Part shown: piece after piece, positions 35,790 through 48,949 of the stretch
How positions within the stretch are numbered: the first letter of the stretch is position 1
Layout of the letters: every line of letters begins with the position of its first letter
Assembly: GCA_029465975.1 (NCBI GenBank)
Contig: CM055728.1
Coordinates: forward strand, 19,834,328 to 19,898,327
DNA: 64,000 nt
Direction of reading: 5' to 3'
DNA from: Dallia pectoralis
Taxonomy: Eukaryota > Chordata > Actinopteri > Esociformes > Umbridae
Made by a program: the position numbers and the translations under genes
The notes under the pieces: generated by a model
Seen by the model: the letters and a program-made list of their open reading frames with translations, nothing else
Database searches by the model: none
What the model was told of the DNA's origin: nothing

Positions 35790-38711
35790 ATGTCGCGATC
35801 ACTCAAGAAGAACAAAATAGTGAAAATAAGAAGTCTCAAAGAAACCAAAAAATATGGCGTAGCTGCAACCAATCTTAAAGAGCTTTTCAAAAAGGGAAGT
35901 AAGCTTTTACAGGTACGATTTCACCAAGTTCAGTTATGTTAGTATAGCTTGCTGTTTCCGGACAAAACAGAGGTTGTTTGTCCAGTGACTTCAAAACAGG
36001 AAGTGTTGATTATGAGTACAATTCATATTTTTACAGTTGTGTGAATTGTCATAAATCTTCTAGGTTCCACTTGACGGTTCGCGTATTTGCTTGTATGAAG
36101 ATGGAACAGAACTGACAGAGGAATATTTCCAAAGTCTTCCAGACAATACTGAACTTGTCCTTCTTTCTATGGATGAGAGATGGACTGGATGTGAGTGAAA
36201 CATTGCAATTTAGACTGTAAAAACATACAGTAAATAAATTGAACGAATACATTTCAGCATTGTTGTTGATATGCACGATTGGATTGTCCTTTGTTCGTCG
36301 CTTTGGAATTGTCTCCTTATATAAGTAAACAATAAGTAATCAGACCATTCCTAGATGGCGAACAAAACTAGTAGATTCCTCTTGGTGTTGACAATGAGCT
36401 GTAGAGCATGACATAAAAGGGAGAACTGTCACGGGTGAGGTCATTCTGATGTTTAGGGGTGCCAATAACACTGACACAGTATTGAGAAAACTATGCATTT
36501 CTTAATCAAGTAATTTTTCTATAAAGTTGATTTCCACTTTTCCTCAAATATCGTTTTTAACTTCCACCTAATTAACCCTAACGTTTTATAAAATGTTCTA
36601 AATGATCATCTTTACTAATAGGCAATCATTTTGTCAGGCACTATTATCATATGTTTTTGGCCATACCAGAGATTAAAAAAACTCTGTGACGCTCATGCTC
36701 CCTCACCAATGTTCGCGTCACCTAATGGTTTTAATGCTCATTTACGTTTCTCCACAACAATGTGACCTCACATTGAGTTTTTGCCAGGAACAGGTTTACA
36801 ATAAAACACAAAATCGAGTTTGCACCTATATGGACACATTGTTGCTATAACTTGGATGGATCATTGCAAGCCAGAGAAACAGTATTAACCTGATGTGATT
36901 TGTGATTATGACAGTTATTTCTGACATAAGCCGACTGCTGGACACAGACAGGAACTCCGGTCCTCTAATTGATGCTGCTAAGCAGCTTCTGTTTGACGAA
37001 CAGTCTCCAAGGCGGCGCAAACTCCTGGGTGACCTCCTCCTGCATATAAAGGACAACTCTGAGACCGAAAACAGATCAGACGATGAAGACTGGTTCAAAG
37101 GTATAAGCCCTCAAATCATAAGAAAAGAAATGTCTCATGAAGCATTAAAGCAAGCTGTAGCTTAATATAGGAAAACTGAAATGACTTCCATGCTTTCAGG
37201 AGTTGATGTCAGATTTAAGACTAAATCAGCCTACATGAGATACAACTGTGAAAGCAGGATTCGTGGATACATGAAGGAGGTAAAACCTTTACGCTCTGTG
37301 GAAGCTATTGTCAGGAAAGACCGACCGCATTTTAACAAAGGTTTCTTCCACTATCCTAGTTTGTGCTGTATATTTCTGTTCTCACATTAGATTACTCCTC
37401 CAGGCCATTTAGATCATCAAACAAACAAAGTAGTGTTTGTTTCTATTGATTATTGTATGTTTTGATGGATTTCAGAACTTTGTACAGCACTGTTGACACA
37501 TGGTTATTTTTTAAATTGAAATATGCCCCTTTTGACCAAAGTAATTGACCCTTCTATTCAGGTTGGTAGTTATGCTCAAACTATCCAAAAGCCTAAACTT
37601 AAGGACCAATACAAGAAGATTGCAGAGTGCTTGGTGATGCGGCTGAAATTCGACAAGTACAATGGCTGCTATTTCAACAGGATAGAAAAGGAACAGCAAC
37701 GACTCTGCACTAAGGAGGGATGGTTCACCTGTCAGGTAAAATACATCCTAACCAAATATGCTAATTAATTACAGCAAGTACTATGGTCAGTCATGATGGA
37801 GAAGATGTGAATGGTTGCCAAGGTCCATTTTCTCTGATCACAAATAAACTTGAAACTTAAAGAAAGCCAGTGCTGTTTCTCCATTTAAATTTTAGTAAAC
37901 AAAGTAGACAAGAGTTCACATAGCCAAATGTAACAAAATAAATTACTGAAATGTAATTATATAAGCCTAGGATATGTAGTTTACACTACAACATGAAGTG
38001 TATGTCATTTCAGATGTGTGTTCTTTACATTTCTGTGTTCTACCAATTGCTTAGACATTTTTAACATTTTAGACTGTGATGCTATTGCAGTTTACAGAGA
38101 AACATTATTCCTTCAATGATCAGCAGAGACTATGAAGGGAATGGGCCAAAAGGTGTTAAAACAGATGTACTACATAATACTCCAAGTTCAAGAGTTTTAA
38201 AATCAACTTGTTTTGGGGAAACTGGAACAAGTTGGCCTTAATAACATTGTAACTGATCCAGGATAATTCTCTCTCAGGGTGCTTTTGACCAGAACGAATG
38301 CAAATCCCTCCATTCCATCAACCCATACGGTAACAGAGAGAGCAGAATTCTCTTTAGCACCTGGAATTTGGACCACAGGTGGGTTTTCTTTAGCAGACGC
38401 GATTAATAATAGACTGCTTGGTTATCAGTTGCACTGTACTACATGTCCTGTTTTGCAAATCTAGTCTCTAGTTGACTGTAATATTTTCCTGTCCCAGGAT
38501 TGAGAAGAAGCGGACTGTCCTTCCTGCGCTGGTGGAAGCACTGCATAACCAAAAGAACAGCGAAATAAGTCTGGATTACTTTTACAAGATGCTGTTCACT
38601 AGGGAAAATCTAAAGCTGGTACATATCGTATGCCATAAGAAAGGGGCCCATGATTTGCTTTGTGATCAAAAGAAAATCTACCAAACGGGCAAACGAAAAG
38701 TATTATGTTAA
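35790..38711 (+). CDS. dffb: DNA fragmentation factor beta (caspase-activated DNase), complete
   Basis: Seven exons: 35790-35912, 36064-36190, 36915-37100, 37200-37279, 37562-37735, 38278-38378, 38498-38711. All introns are GT-AG with matching phases and give 334 residues (human DFFB has 338). DFFB is held inactive by DFFA/ICAD and, once caspases cleave ICAD, dimerises and cuts chromatin between nucleosomes. The CIDE-N domain is about residues 1-83, with LYEDGTELTEEYF matching the family. The beta-beta-alpha-metal nuclease site is intact: D262-H263 in WNLDH, then H310 and H315 in VCHKKGAH. YNGCYFNR and NPYGNRESRILFSTWN are further family words. A basic tail (GKRKV) is shorter than in human. 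A cryptic GT after 37340 was rejected as the exon 4 donor because only 37279 keeps frame and alignment. Confidence 0.96.
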
Positions 38712-38793
38712 AATGTTTTATATTTTAGGCCAAATTATGTTTGTAAATTGTAAATATATATATTACACACAGTAAATAAGTGTGACACGGGTA

Positions 38794-38799
38794 AATAAA
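38794..38799 (+). terminator. AATAAA poly(A) signal candidate for DFFB
   Basis: An exact AATAAA 83 bases after the DFFB stop codon, on the sense strand. This is the first good signal downstream. Confidence 0.55.
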
Positions 38800-40003
38800 A
38801 GGGATACAACTGTCTCCATTTGATCACCCCATTTAAGCTTTTTTTTTTTAAATCACCTTCCCTGAGAGATTATTTATAAGTATTATCCGAGACACGACCA
38901 AGGACAGTCAAGACGCTCAATTGTTTCAGATAAACTTGCATGTATTGATAGGTGATACCTTCTGAGGTAGGGTGTCAAGCATTGTCAATCAATCATGTGG
39001 CTAATTTTGCATTAAACCTCATGTCTTCAGGATTAAATTGCTATGGGAATTATGTAAACTCAAGTTAATTTATTCACCTTGAATCACATTTAAAATTATG
39101 TTCAGGTGGGCAGCAGGAAATGTGGATAAAGATGTGCTTTTCTATCTGTTTAGATCAGAATAGTTTATTGCAAGTTCCTTGTTCCTTACACTCACCGCAG
39201 TGGGGAAGAATAGTCCGTTTCTCAGATGGGAGGAGAATCTGGTTCCCCCCACTTTTTATGCATCTCAGAAATTAATTTTTGGATGACATTTCTTCTCACT
39301 GCGTTGTTTAAAAAAGTGGCGTAAGATTAAGAATATTTTTGCAGAAAATGCTGTTGAAATTGATCACTATCAGTAATAGGTTAACAGCGGAAGATGATGT
39401 GAAGACATTTGCTGAATTACGATCTGGCAACCTCTAATTGTTTTCATAGAGAGGTCATAGAGAGGACAGTACAAATAACATTCTCCCTATTTAGAAGTCA
39501 AGCAGATCTAATTACAGCAGATCTTATTTGTAGCCAGTGGGTATAATTTGATTTTGATGAAATTATGCTTTGCTTTCATCTACTGAAGTGTAAATGTTTT
39601 TGTAGAACAGACACGGTTCATTGAAAACCATACATGGTTAAAGGTTTTCTTGCTGCTTTTATACACCATGCACTTTGTACTACAATAAATATATAATTTG
39701 TTGCATTCAGTCATTTAGCTCTACGGGATGGATTGCAATTTAAAACATTCAAAATCCAAAGCAATTGTGTATACAAATAAGCAGTAAATTGCACCAGTAA
39801 TAAAATGTTGAATAAAAAATTTCATGTTTTTACCTATTTAAATGTTATGTTCAGTCTAGAAAGAATTGTTTGTTCAAAAATGATTTAAAAAAGGTAAAAT
39901 GTTAAGGTAAATAATCACAGAAACACAGCTCTATTGCACAAATCCACTTGTCCATGCTTCTCTGTGTGATTTAGTCTTTTTAAGGCAAAAAAGCCAGAGC
40001 TTT
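38800..40003. other. Intergenic region between convergent DFFB and C1orf174
   Basis: AT-rich. A minus-strand AATAAA (tttatt at 39164-39169) lies about 840 bases beyond the C1orf174 stop and could be its poly(A) signal. Nothing else is recognised. Confidence 0.45.
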
Positions 40004-41727
40004 TCATCCATCCCATTGACAGGATTTGATACCACCTATGTCGTTTTGCTTCAAGTCTGTGTAGATCTCATCATCACTGTCCTCTTTGGCATAGTACTGT
40101 CTTCTCCTATGCTCCCTCCTGCTGCATATTGAGGTGGTTGTAGTTCTCTGCAGACAGTCCTAAAGGGAAATGGGAATAAGTATTTTTAACACTCCAGCTT
40201 ATGACCAGAACTGATCCACCAGAACTGATCCACCACAACGGCTCATTAAACCAGGTCCTAGCAAGGCCCTGTCCAACCAACCCTTCTCAAATTTGGACAG
40301 TGCTGAGACAAATTGCAGTGCCAGTATCAGGTCTTATTGGCAGGAATAATATGCTGCAAGGAAGCAATTTAGGCCACATTGAAACAGCTACCCTGTGATG
40401 TAGTGCATTAGACCCATGTTCTACTTGGAAGATTTTAATATTAGGCCAAGTGGTGCTTCAAACATCAGACCAGGATGGCGCCAAAGAAAAATATTGGACC
40501 ACTAACCTGCACAACTTCCATGTTTCCAAAGAACTTTTCCACAGGGAGCACATGGTTACTGTCGTCATCAAGGAAGATGCTCTGTTCAGTCACAACAACC
40601 TCTTCGGTTTCCTCACCCTGGATCCTCTCCGGCAAAGTTGTTGTTCTGTAGTTCTCCAACTCATATCTTAAACCGTTCTCCTTACCCTCACACAATTCCT
40701 CCAAGTGTGGTGTATTTTCATGCAACTCATAACAATCAGAGCTAAGCCACTCAGGAGTTGTCGCGGACTCCCTACAACCACCGACCATACAGTCATTTGT
40801 GTCTTCTGTTTTTGTCTTTTTAACATCCATCTTCTTCACTGAACTCTATGAAGACGAGACATCAGCTTTAACAAAATGTTACATGTAAACGGAGAACAAA
40901 AACACAGTATTTACCTTATCTGTGCTCTTCACCTCTAGGTTGAGATCTCTTGTTAAGGCAACAGTGCACTTTCCTTTTTGCCGCTTTAAGTTGTTAACTC
41001 GTCTAACATAAGGGACCTGAAATGAATATAAATTTTGTTAAAAAATCTCAATTGAATAAATATTGTGTTACCTCATAATGTTGTTGATTCATTTTAGAAA
41101 TGAAGTGGCTGAAATTGAAGGAAAAAAATGACAATGCAATCCTCCAAACAATGAACGGGCCAATCAGCTGTCTAAAGAAGTGTCATTGACACCAGGTGTA
41201 AAACTATTTAAGCTAGGAGAGTTGATATGACGGCATGTTCAATCGTCCTGTCTGGTTTCCTTAATTGGCCCTTAACGCTGATTTATTAAAAACAAATCGC
41301 GACATTTCTTCACTACGTTGACGGTACATCTTTTTTTAATCAAATCTGCTAGCTAGGTCTCACTCACAGCCTCTGCCAATTAAAAGTGAAAACGAAATGT
41401 CATGACCAACAAAAGTAATCAGTAATCAAATTTGTCAGACGGATTTTTCGTTGAATTGTATTTAGACATAATTGCTGTACTGTACTTATATTAACTAACA
41501 CAACAGTTATAAGCTGTGTGAGAGTTAACGCGTCAGCTAGATGTCTAGCTAATTAAGTCAGCTACATACAACTAAACACCAAAGACGACGTAAATCTTAA
41601 TAGACGCCTATGATGAGGTTATTGATGAACTAAAGTGAAATACAAGACCCTAATAACGCCGCCATAACAAAATAGCTGGGCACACTGTAACTCGGACTGA
41701 CAAGCTCACCTGTTGTTTAATCCTCAT
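40004..41727 (-). CDS. C1orf174 / UPF0688 family protein, complete
   Basis: Four exons in transcription order: 41727-41710, 41016-40915, 40845-40507, 40159-40004. All introns are GT-AG in phase 0 and the product is 204 residues. The function of the family is unknown; it looks like a small basic-acidic nuclear protein. Exon 1 encodes only MRIKQQ; exon 2 is Lys/Arg-rich (VNNLKRQKGK). The best evidence is the carboxy end: FLDDDSNHVLPVEKFFGNME running across the last splice into DCLQ, then SRREHRRRQYYAKEDSDDE, matching the conserved DDDSNQ...FFGN...SRRE block of human C1orf174. The middle, Glu- and Thr-rich, is poorly conserved. It is convergent with DFFB, as in human. Confidence 0.88.
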
Positions 41728-43074
41728 TCCAGATGATGATAGCTAGCTGGCTAATCCAGCACCAGCCGCTGGTTTCAAAAATGTAAAGGCACCTATTTGG
41801 TACAACTGAAAATAAAATAATGTTATACTGGACGAGGAAAAAAATGTAAATAATGTGGATTTTAGGATAATTACACGAGGCGTTGTTATTGTTTTTGAGT
41901 CTGTTGATGACAGGTGGTGACTCGAGACAGAAGTTCAAAAACGGTATCCGGCTGTCTGGAAGTCACGTGCAGTTCAACTAGGGGTCAACTCTTCTTCGTC
42001 GTTTTCTTTGTACATCAATTATGTTGTTTGACTGACCACCACCTACTGTACGAGGTAGTCAAACATTATTATTAAAACACACGATTGCTTAAATCTGTGG
42101 GAAGAAATACACAAAAAACATCCTACTCGCAAAGACAAAATTATATCCCACAGGCTTAGGTGCACGACGTAACAACATCCTCCGCTACTTAAAGTAGCGT
42201 GGTAAAATTGACCCAATTAATGCATATACGTTAGCATTTTAATAGGCATAATACATGTAGTCTTTACAGATTCCTCTTAATTTATTTCAAATATGTATTA
42301 TTTCGAATTGCCATTAAGATTTTTTTATAAATTAGGAATATATTTTATGTTCGGTTTGCCTGGTGGAGTGCACTTTTCCCTATGCAGCCTTAAGTAGCCA
42401 AATCAGATCTTAACATGTTAACGGATTATGGATATTATGGACACAAGTTCATCCCACTTATTGCATGCCAACAAACAATAACATAAACAATAAGTAACCT
42501 TTGACAAGCAAATATATGCCGTTTCATTGTTTGCCTAGCAAATAACATATTGGCAAATGTACTGTGAACATATAACAATATGTCACTTTCTCTTAGATCC
42601 TTTTTTGTTAGCCTTGTCCAGTTCTGTTCTAGATAGAGGAACCTTCTGACACTGTAAAATGTATCGATATACTGTATCTGCAGATCAAAAAAGAAATGGC
42701 TAATAGAAATTGAAAGTGCTCTAAACACAAATGCACTTGTAGAATGAGCGGTATAAAAACGTACTCTAGTGACTGTCCTACTAACCAACCATTAAATACT
42801 CTGGCCTCCAGCTCAGTACTCTGTCTAACCACTGTTAGTTTTACATTCATAAAGCTCAGACTAAGGAAAATCGTTTTGAAATATCTTCTGACTCAGAACT
42901 CAAAGTTGGACTCCAGAAACATCCTAGAGGATTACTGTGACACATAAATATATTAATGAAAGCATAATTAGTCTGTAAGATTATGTAAATTGAGGGCCAA
43001 ACAACGTACTGATAACTAAATAATAAACATTTAATATGTCTAATATGTATGAATAACAACACAATGTTTTCACA
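41728..43074. other. Upstream region of C1orf174 and gene-free stretch
   Basis: The first 250 bases upstream of the C1orf174 start probably hold its promoter; a palindromic CACGTG E-box is at about 41964-41969. The rest is AT-rich with no supported exon. Confidence 0.4.
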
Positions 43075-44035
43075 ATAGCTTTTTGAACAAAAAGTCATTG
43101 ATGATTTCACAATAATAACTAGAAAAAAAACCATTGACATGGTTGCATTAGTGTCCACATGCTTAAACTAATACTTCGTTGAAGCATCTTTTGGGGTAGG
43201 AGTCTAATAGCATGGCACGTCTTGATATGGCAATATTTGCCCACTCTTCTTTGCAAAAACGCTCCAAATCTGTCAGAATGCAAGGACATCTCCTGTGCAC
43301 AGCATTCTTCAGATCACCCCACAAATGTTCAGTTGGATTTAGGTCTGGGCTCTGGCTGGGCCATTTCAAAATGTTAATGTTCTTCTGGTGAAGCCATGCT
43401 TTTTTGAATTTGGATGTGTGCTTACGGTAGTTGTTGTGCTGTAAGGTGAACTTCCTCTTCATCTTCAGGTTTCTAACAGAAGCCTGAAGGTGTTGTGCCA
43501 AAATTGCCTGGCATTTGGAGCTGTTCATAATTCCCTCCACCATGCTTCACTGTGGGTATGGAGTTCTTTGGGTGATGTGCAGTGTTATTTTTGTGCCAAA
43601 CATACTTTTTGGAATTTAAAAGTTCAACCTTGGATTCATCACATCATAACATATTTGCCTACATGCTTTTGGGAGACTTGATGTTTGTTTTTGCAAACTT
43701 CAGCCGTAACTTGGATGTTTTTCTTCGTAAGAAAAGGCTTTATGTCTTGACACCCTACCCAATAGCCCATACATATGAAGAATACGGGAGATTGTTGTCA
43801 CATGTAGCACACAGCAAGTGCTTGCCAGAATTTTCTGCAGCTCCTTTACTATTGCTGTAGGCTTCTTGGAAGCCTCCCTGACCAGTTTTCTTCTAGTCTT
43901 TTCAACAATTTTGGAGGGACGTCCAGTTCTTGGTAATGTCTCTGTTGTGCCATAATTTCTCCACTTGATGATGAAATTATTTTGTTCCCTTCAAAAACAT
44001 TTTAACAGGCATGTGTAGACTTTTTATATCCATTG
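43075..44035 (-). mobile_element. Truncated Tc1-like transposon relic
   Basis: The minus strand of 43163-43543 encodes the last third of a Tc1 transposase (WPSQSPDLNPTEHLW, the third catalytic Glu region, and CKEEWANIAISRR). Further upstream, coding remains run with breaks to about 43990 (for example GRPSKI-type and NLKMKRKF words). The terminal inverse of 'tggatataaaaagtctacac' is recognisable at 44005-44035, followed by TA. The opposite terminal repeat was not found. Several frame breaks make it inactive. Confidence 0.75.
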
Positions 44036-44890
44036 TAGATTGCATTGCAGAAAGTGTAACTGTAATAATAAATCTCTAAATCAATGTATACTAAAAATAC
44101 TCACTGCACATGCAACGTATTTAGTCAATAAAGGTGCTTAAAAGGTTGAAAGTAATTCCTGTGGTAGCCAGCAGGTGGCAGTATTGAACAATAATATGCA
44201 GCGTCTAACAGAATTTGTACCAGCTGCTGATGTCAATTGGAAAAGATGTACCTTCCCTGTCTGTAGTCGGGAACTAAATATGACACTTAGGTGCTAACAT
44301 GACAACCTGGTGGCTCCTCCGTTATTGCTGTTATGCTGCAATAAGGAAATAACTTCCTACGTGTAATGCACTTTATGTTTATTTTAGGTTTATACAGCAA
44401 GGACCACTACAGAGCCCTTTCCAAGGGAAAGACTCACCCAGGTGCTTCAATTAACTTCAGCCGCTTCACACTGGACAATATGCCCAGTGCATATTATTCG
44501 TTTCTCGAGTAGCCAATGCCATTAGACGTCTATTCTTAAGTGTTGATGACGTTGCACGTCTAACCAGCCAATGGAATGCGCACCTTTGTGATATGAAACT
44601 AGAAACCTGCATCTGGTCACAGATAGGTATAGTGATGGGATGGGGGGGTAATGCAACAAACTAGTATTCCACAGTCACTTTACAGGTGACAATCACGAAC
44701 ACTTTTTTTAGTATGGTTTGTTTTTTTTCTCTACGACCAAATATAGTTATCTATGCGCAAAAGCGGTCATTCATTTAAGCCAAGCTACAATGATAGACAT
44801 CGATGGATACTTATTAACGATGAAATACTATGACAATAGTAGTGCATGTTCAGTGTAAGGTGTTTTTTTCTGACTTTTTGCGCCGGAGCG
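44036..44890. other. Upstream region of the B3GNT-like gene
   Basis: No exon is recognised. A pyrimidine-rich tract ending in 'gcgccggag' just before the start codon could be a splice acceptor for a 5' untranslated exon. Confidence 0.35.
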
Positions 44891-46084
44891 ATGGATACAT
44901 TTTTCAGGAGAAAGAGGATATTCAAAACCCTTGTGAGCTTTTCTCTGTTTTTGGCGTCCGTATTGATGATTCAAAAGCTGAAGCTTGTGGATAACAGCGT
45001 CAAGGGGCTCAAAAACACGGGCGACACCGGCTCGTGTGGATCCGAGTGTGGTTCACATAAAGGAAAAAGTACGCTGAAAAGCGGTTTGGGAAACTATTCT
45101 GCGCCGGTGTCTAACGCCACCTGGGACGTGCACGTCATGAACTGCAGTGAAGATTCAACCGTGAGAGAAAACGAGTGGTTTCGACGTCTGGATCCTAGGT
45201 TCCACCAGTTTGTGTTACACAGACATTGTCGCTATTTTCCAATGTTGCTAAACCATCCAGATACGTGCACTGGCGCGGAGGTATATCTGCTGATGGTTGT
45301 GAAGTCCGTTATAGAGCAGCACGACAGACGGGAGGCTGTGCGCAACTCGTGGGGTCGAGAACGGACTATAGATGGTAGGAGAATTAAAACGCTGTTTCTA
45401 CTGGGACGCCCTGCACATGGAAAAGACCAGAAAAACCTGCAGAAGTTGATCGAGTATGAGGACATGATATATGGAGATATTCTTCAATGGGACTTCATGG
45501 ACACGTTTTTTAACCTCACCTTGAAGGAGGTAAATTTTCTTAAATGGTTTGATGTTCACTGTTCCAGTGCATCTTTTATATTCAAAGGGGATGACGACGT
45601 CTTCGTGAATACAAAGAACCTACTGGAACTTGTTAGTTTTAAAAGTGAAGACCGCGAAGTGTCCGACTTGTTTGTTGGAGACACCATCTCCAAAGCTATT
45701 CCCATCAGGAATCGTCAGAGTAAATACTACATTCCCAAAGAGCTGTTTGACAAACCGTACCCGCCGTATGTTGGTGGTGGTGGGTTTTTAATGTCCTCAC
45801 ATTTAGCTCGCAGGCTGTTCGTGGTTTCAGAGGACTTGGAGCTCTATCCCATTGATGATGTGTTTTTGGGAATGTGCCTCCAGAAGCTGCACTTGTCTCC
45901 AGAGATGCATCCAGGTTTCCGGACGTTTGGCATCATGAAACGCAGAGCGAGCCCAATGAACAGCGAACCGTGCTTTTTCAAAAACCTGATCGTAGTCCAT
46001 AAACTCAGTCCTCAAGACTTACTGAAGATGTGGAGTGTAGTTGAAAATAAAGAGCTTGTTTGCGCCAAAAGAACTACGAGATAA
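44891..46084 (+). CDS. Beta-1,3-N-acetylglucosaminyltransferase, B3GNT7-like, single exon
   Basis: A 397-residue type II Golgi glycosyltransferase of family GT31, which adds GlcNAc in beta-1,3 linkage to galactose. From the chosen ATG it begins MDTFFRRKRIFKT, with the signal anchor at about 12-28. The catalytic domain includes VIEQHDRREAVRNSWG (140-155), YGDILQWDFMDTFFNLTLK (194-212), the metal-binding DDD at 234-236 within FKGDDDVFV, YPPYVGGGGFLM (290-301) and IDDVFLGMCL (321-330). Potential N-glycosylation sites are at 75, 84 and 208. The length and words such as RHCRYFPMLLNHP fit B3GNT7 best, though B3GNT2 or B3GNT5 relatives are possible. A longer start at 44846 adds 15 residues but puts the basic flank away from the start, so I prefer 44891. 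An AATAAA is at 46404-46409. Confidence 0.92.
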   Translation: MDTFFRRKRIFKTLVSFSLFLASVLMIQKLKLVDNSVKGLKNTGDTGSCGSECGSHKGKSTLKSGLGNYSAPVSNATWDVHVMNCSEDSTVRENEWFRRLDPRFHQFVLHRHCRYFPMLLNHPDTCTGAEVYLLMVVKSVIEQHDRREAVRNSWGRERTIDGRRIKTLFLLGRPAHGKDQKNLQKLIEYEDMIYGDILQWDFMDTFFNLTLKEVNFLKWFDVHCSSASFIFKGDDDVFVNTKNLLELVSFKSEDREVSDLFVGDTISKAIPIRNRQSKYYIPKELFDKPYPPYVGGGGFLMSSHLARRLFVVSEDLELYPIDDVFLGMCLQKLHLSPEMHPGFRTFGIMKRRASPMNSEPCFFKNLIVVHKLSPQDLLKMWSVVENKELVCAKRTTR

Positions 46085-46403
46085 CTGTCAAAAAAGCTCA
46101 GCCGGAGTCAAATGTAATGCAAAAAAAAATATTGCCACATTTTACTAAGTTTTTGGACTTTGGCTTAGTGTCACAAGGACAACGTGAAACCAATGATGTG
46201 TAGAAAAACAAACATTGAATGACTTTCATTAAGCTGTCACTAAATGTAATGTTTATATTGTAATGTGAATCGGGTAGGTTCAATCCCACCATTTTTTTGT
46301 AAAGACCCTCATTAACCGTGGCCCAGGCTGCAGCCAAACGTTGGGTCTTAACAGAAATCAAATCGAAACACAAGACCTACCAATAACATACACAATAGCA
46401 AAC

Positions 46404-46409
46404 AATAAA
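46404..46409 (+). terminator. AATAAA poly(A) signal candidate for the B3GNT-like gene
   Basis: Exact AATAAA on the sense strand 320 bases after the stop codon. Confidence 0.45.
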
Positions 46410-48949
46410 ATTAATAATACATATTAATGCCTGTGTCTCTTTTAAGTTAGATTTTATCGTTAGAGTAGTTATTTGGGTAAAGGTAGCAGAGTTTCATCAG
46501 AACGGTGTATAGGCCTATAATGATGAGATCATCATGTCTCAGCCTTAACAATTGGAGTCATTGTCCCTGCAGTTGAACGTTTAGAACCGCTTAAGCCAAT
46601 AGAAACATACTTTAGAAGATGTAGGCCTAGTCTGTATTTACTACCAAATCAAAACAGGAGTATCTCTGGACCTACATTTCCCTCCTGACACTTAACCTTT
46701 CAGATTATTCTAACATTGATTACAAGGTGTGTTGAATTAAAAAAAATACAGAACAGATCAATTAACCCAGCAGCTTAATGACGTGCATAGTTGGGATGAA
46801 TCTTAACTGGTAGCCCAAACGATTGCCTCCCACCTACAGTTCTGGACCTATGAAAGACCTCCGGTATCATGTATTGCCTGGTATTAATCTGTGTCAACGC
46901 TGTGTAAACCTTTTGGCAAACTTCTCTTACAAAGACCAACGATGAAAATATAGTAGTAAGTGTATAAGCCTTACGCCTTATGCACATAAGATTAACCACT
47001 TTATCAGCTAATAGGTCAGCATTTGACATGCCACAGTTTAGTGCCTTTTAGTTTTCAGATAAAGAAGGCTATTACTGTAATATTGTGAAAATTATATTAA
47101 TATTATGTACATTTTTTATTGTTTGCCATCAGATTTTAATACAAGTATTTATTGATATTTTAAGTCACAACTATTTTTTGTTTCGATAAATTGCAACAGT
47201 TTTAATAAATATGTACTCATCTGCTTTACTGTGGGTGAGTGCTGGGTAAGAGTTGTTGGTTGGATACCAGACACTTTAAAAGGTGTATATTTCAAACAAA
47301 CATTTAAATCTGCACTGTAATGCTTCATTTATCTTTATTTAAGTAAATCATTTTTTTGTAAATCAACAAGGTTTGAACAATTAATACTGATTGATAACTA
47401 TGACTACATATATACACAATTGTAATTTCATAAAAGCCAAAATGTACATGCAAGTACATTTACTTGGGCTCTATACTCAAGTCAAATAATACTACCAGCA
47501 AACTGAAATGTAAAACACACCATGACACATGAAGCAAAACATTTCTGTAATTAATCACAAAGCTCACATTTTCATTTTAACTTTAGTTCATCAGTCCACA
47601 TTGGACCCAAAATGATCAAATCTGGATTAAATACAGATTTACATATTTTTTATGAAATCTTTGTTGTCAACCTATACAAATTTAAATTGTATGTTTAGTA
47701 ATGTATGGAAAACATCAACCATATCAAAGCTGCATTTTTTCAGTTAATAAAGTGCTTACGTTTTTTCATTCAAGTTAGACTTGATGTTTTGAAAAATGAT
47801 CACTCTATCACTTAATTTATTTATATTATCCGATTTTATTATTTCTCTACGAGGGCTCTTTTGAATTCATCAGTTTTTTGGCTAAGTATCTGTGCTGTGT
47901 TAAGGGCCCCTAAAATTATAGCATAAACATAACCAACAACTGGATGTGGATGTGGTAATTGGCTAAGTGATCAGAAAGAAATGTGATAAACTTCAGGTGC
48001 AGATGGCCACAGATTCCTCTGTAGAATTCTCTTAATAAAAAGCAGAATTTATGGTTCCCTCCATGAGAGCATGTTGTTAATGTCCTGATGTAGCAAAGCC
48101 TTTCCAACCATGATTCTACCACAAACATGCTTGACCAAACAAGGTTTTTAAATGTGGAAAGCACTGACAAAACCAGTTCCATACTGACCAAAAGTCAGAC
48201 CAAAAGTCACTTTTGGCAAATTTGTCCATAGACCATTGTTTCAGAAAACAAAGACCATCCATGTGTTTTTGGCAAACTTGAGATAATGTTGTTCTTAGTG
48301 AGCAGTGTCATCTGCCTTGCTACTCAGCTCACTGTCTTCCCGGTGACATGGATGAACCCAGACCGTAGTTCAGGCAACAGAACTGCACAACACTGATTGT
48401 TGTTCTACGGTTCTTTGTGACTTTCAGGATGATATTATGTTTTGCTCTTTGAGAGATTTTGGCAGAACATCATTTTTTATTTTATTACTAAAATATCTGA
48501 AATCAGAAAACATGTAAACATTGTTGTAATGTAAAGCTACATTCTGGTTGTTGTTGGCTTAGTGTGATTTTGTACAACACATTGTGGAGCACATGGACAT
48601 CTATTGGCAATACTTCACAAACCCAAAGTTACTTTATTTAAATTATAAACTGTTACCAACCATTTACCGTAAGTGATGCAATACCTGTGGTACAGTCTCA
48701 CACCACAGCCTTCACCCAATGAGCATTCTCGATTCAAACCACCGGTTTAACTAACAGTAAGTGCCCATGATCTTTGATTAAATGAATATAGATGTAAACC
48801 TAGAGTTGTGACCATAAACTGATCTACTTTCCCTCATTTAATTTCCCAACCAAGCTCCCACAGATACAAGTATTTTCTACTGCTGGGATGGGGCTCTGGT
48901 TTTTCTCAGTCCTGGCTTTTCTAAACTTCTTAGGCCCAAACATATGGGT
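46410..48949. other. Intergenic region between the B3GNT-like gene and CEP104
   Basis: AT-rich with no supported gene. The part at about 47990-48460 reads like an old DNA-transposon fragment (phrases such as 'acaaacatgcttgacc' and 'tttttggcaaactt' are typical of such relics), but I could not find a coding match or ends. Confidence 0.4.

Noticed and set aside
37280..37340. Alternative longer exon 4 of DFFB ending before GTTTCTT
   Set aside because: It would put the next exon out of phase, and the aligned protein continues smoothly only from the donor at 37279.
44846..44890. Longer start for the B3GNT-like protein
   Set aside because: The extra 15 residues precede the basic cluster typical of type II anchors, and this stretch resembles a splice-acceptor region.
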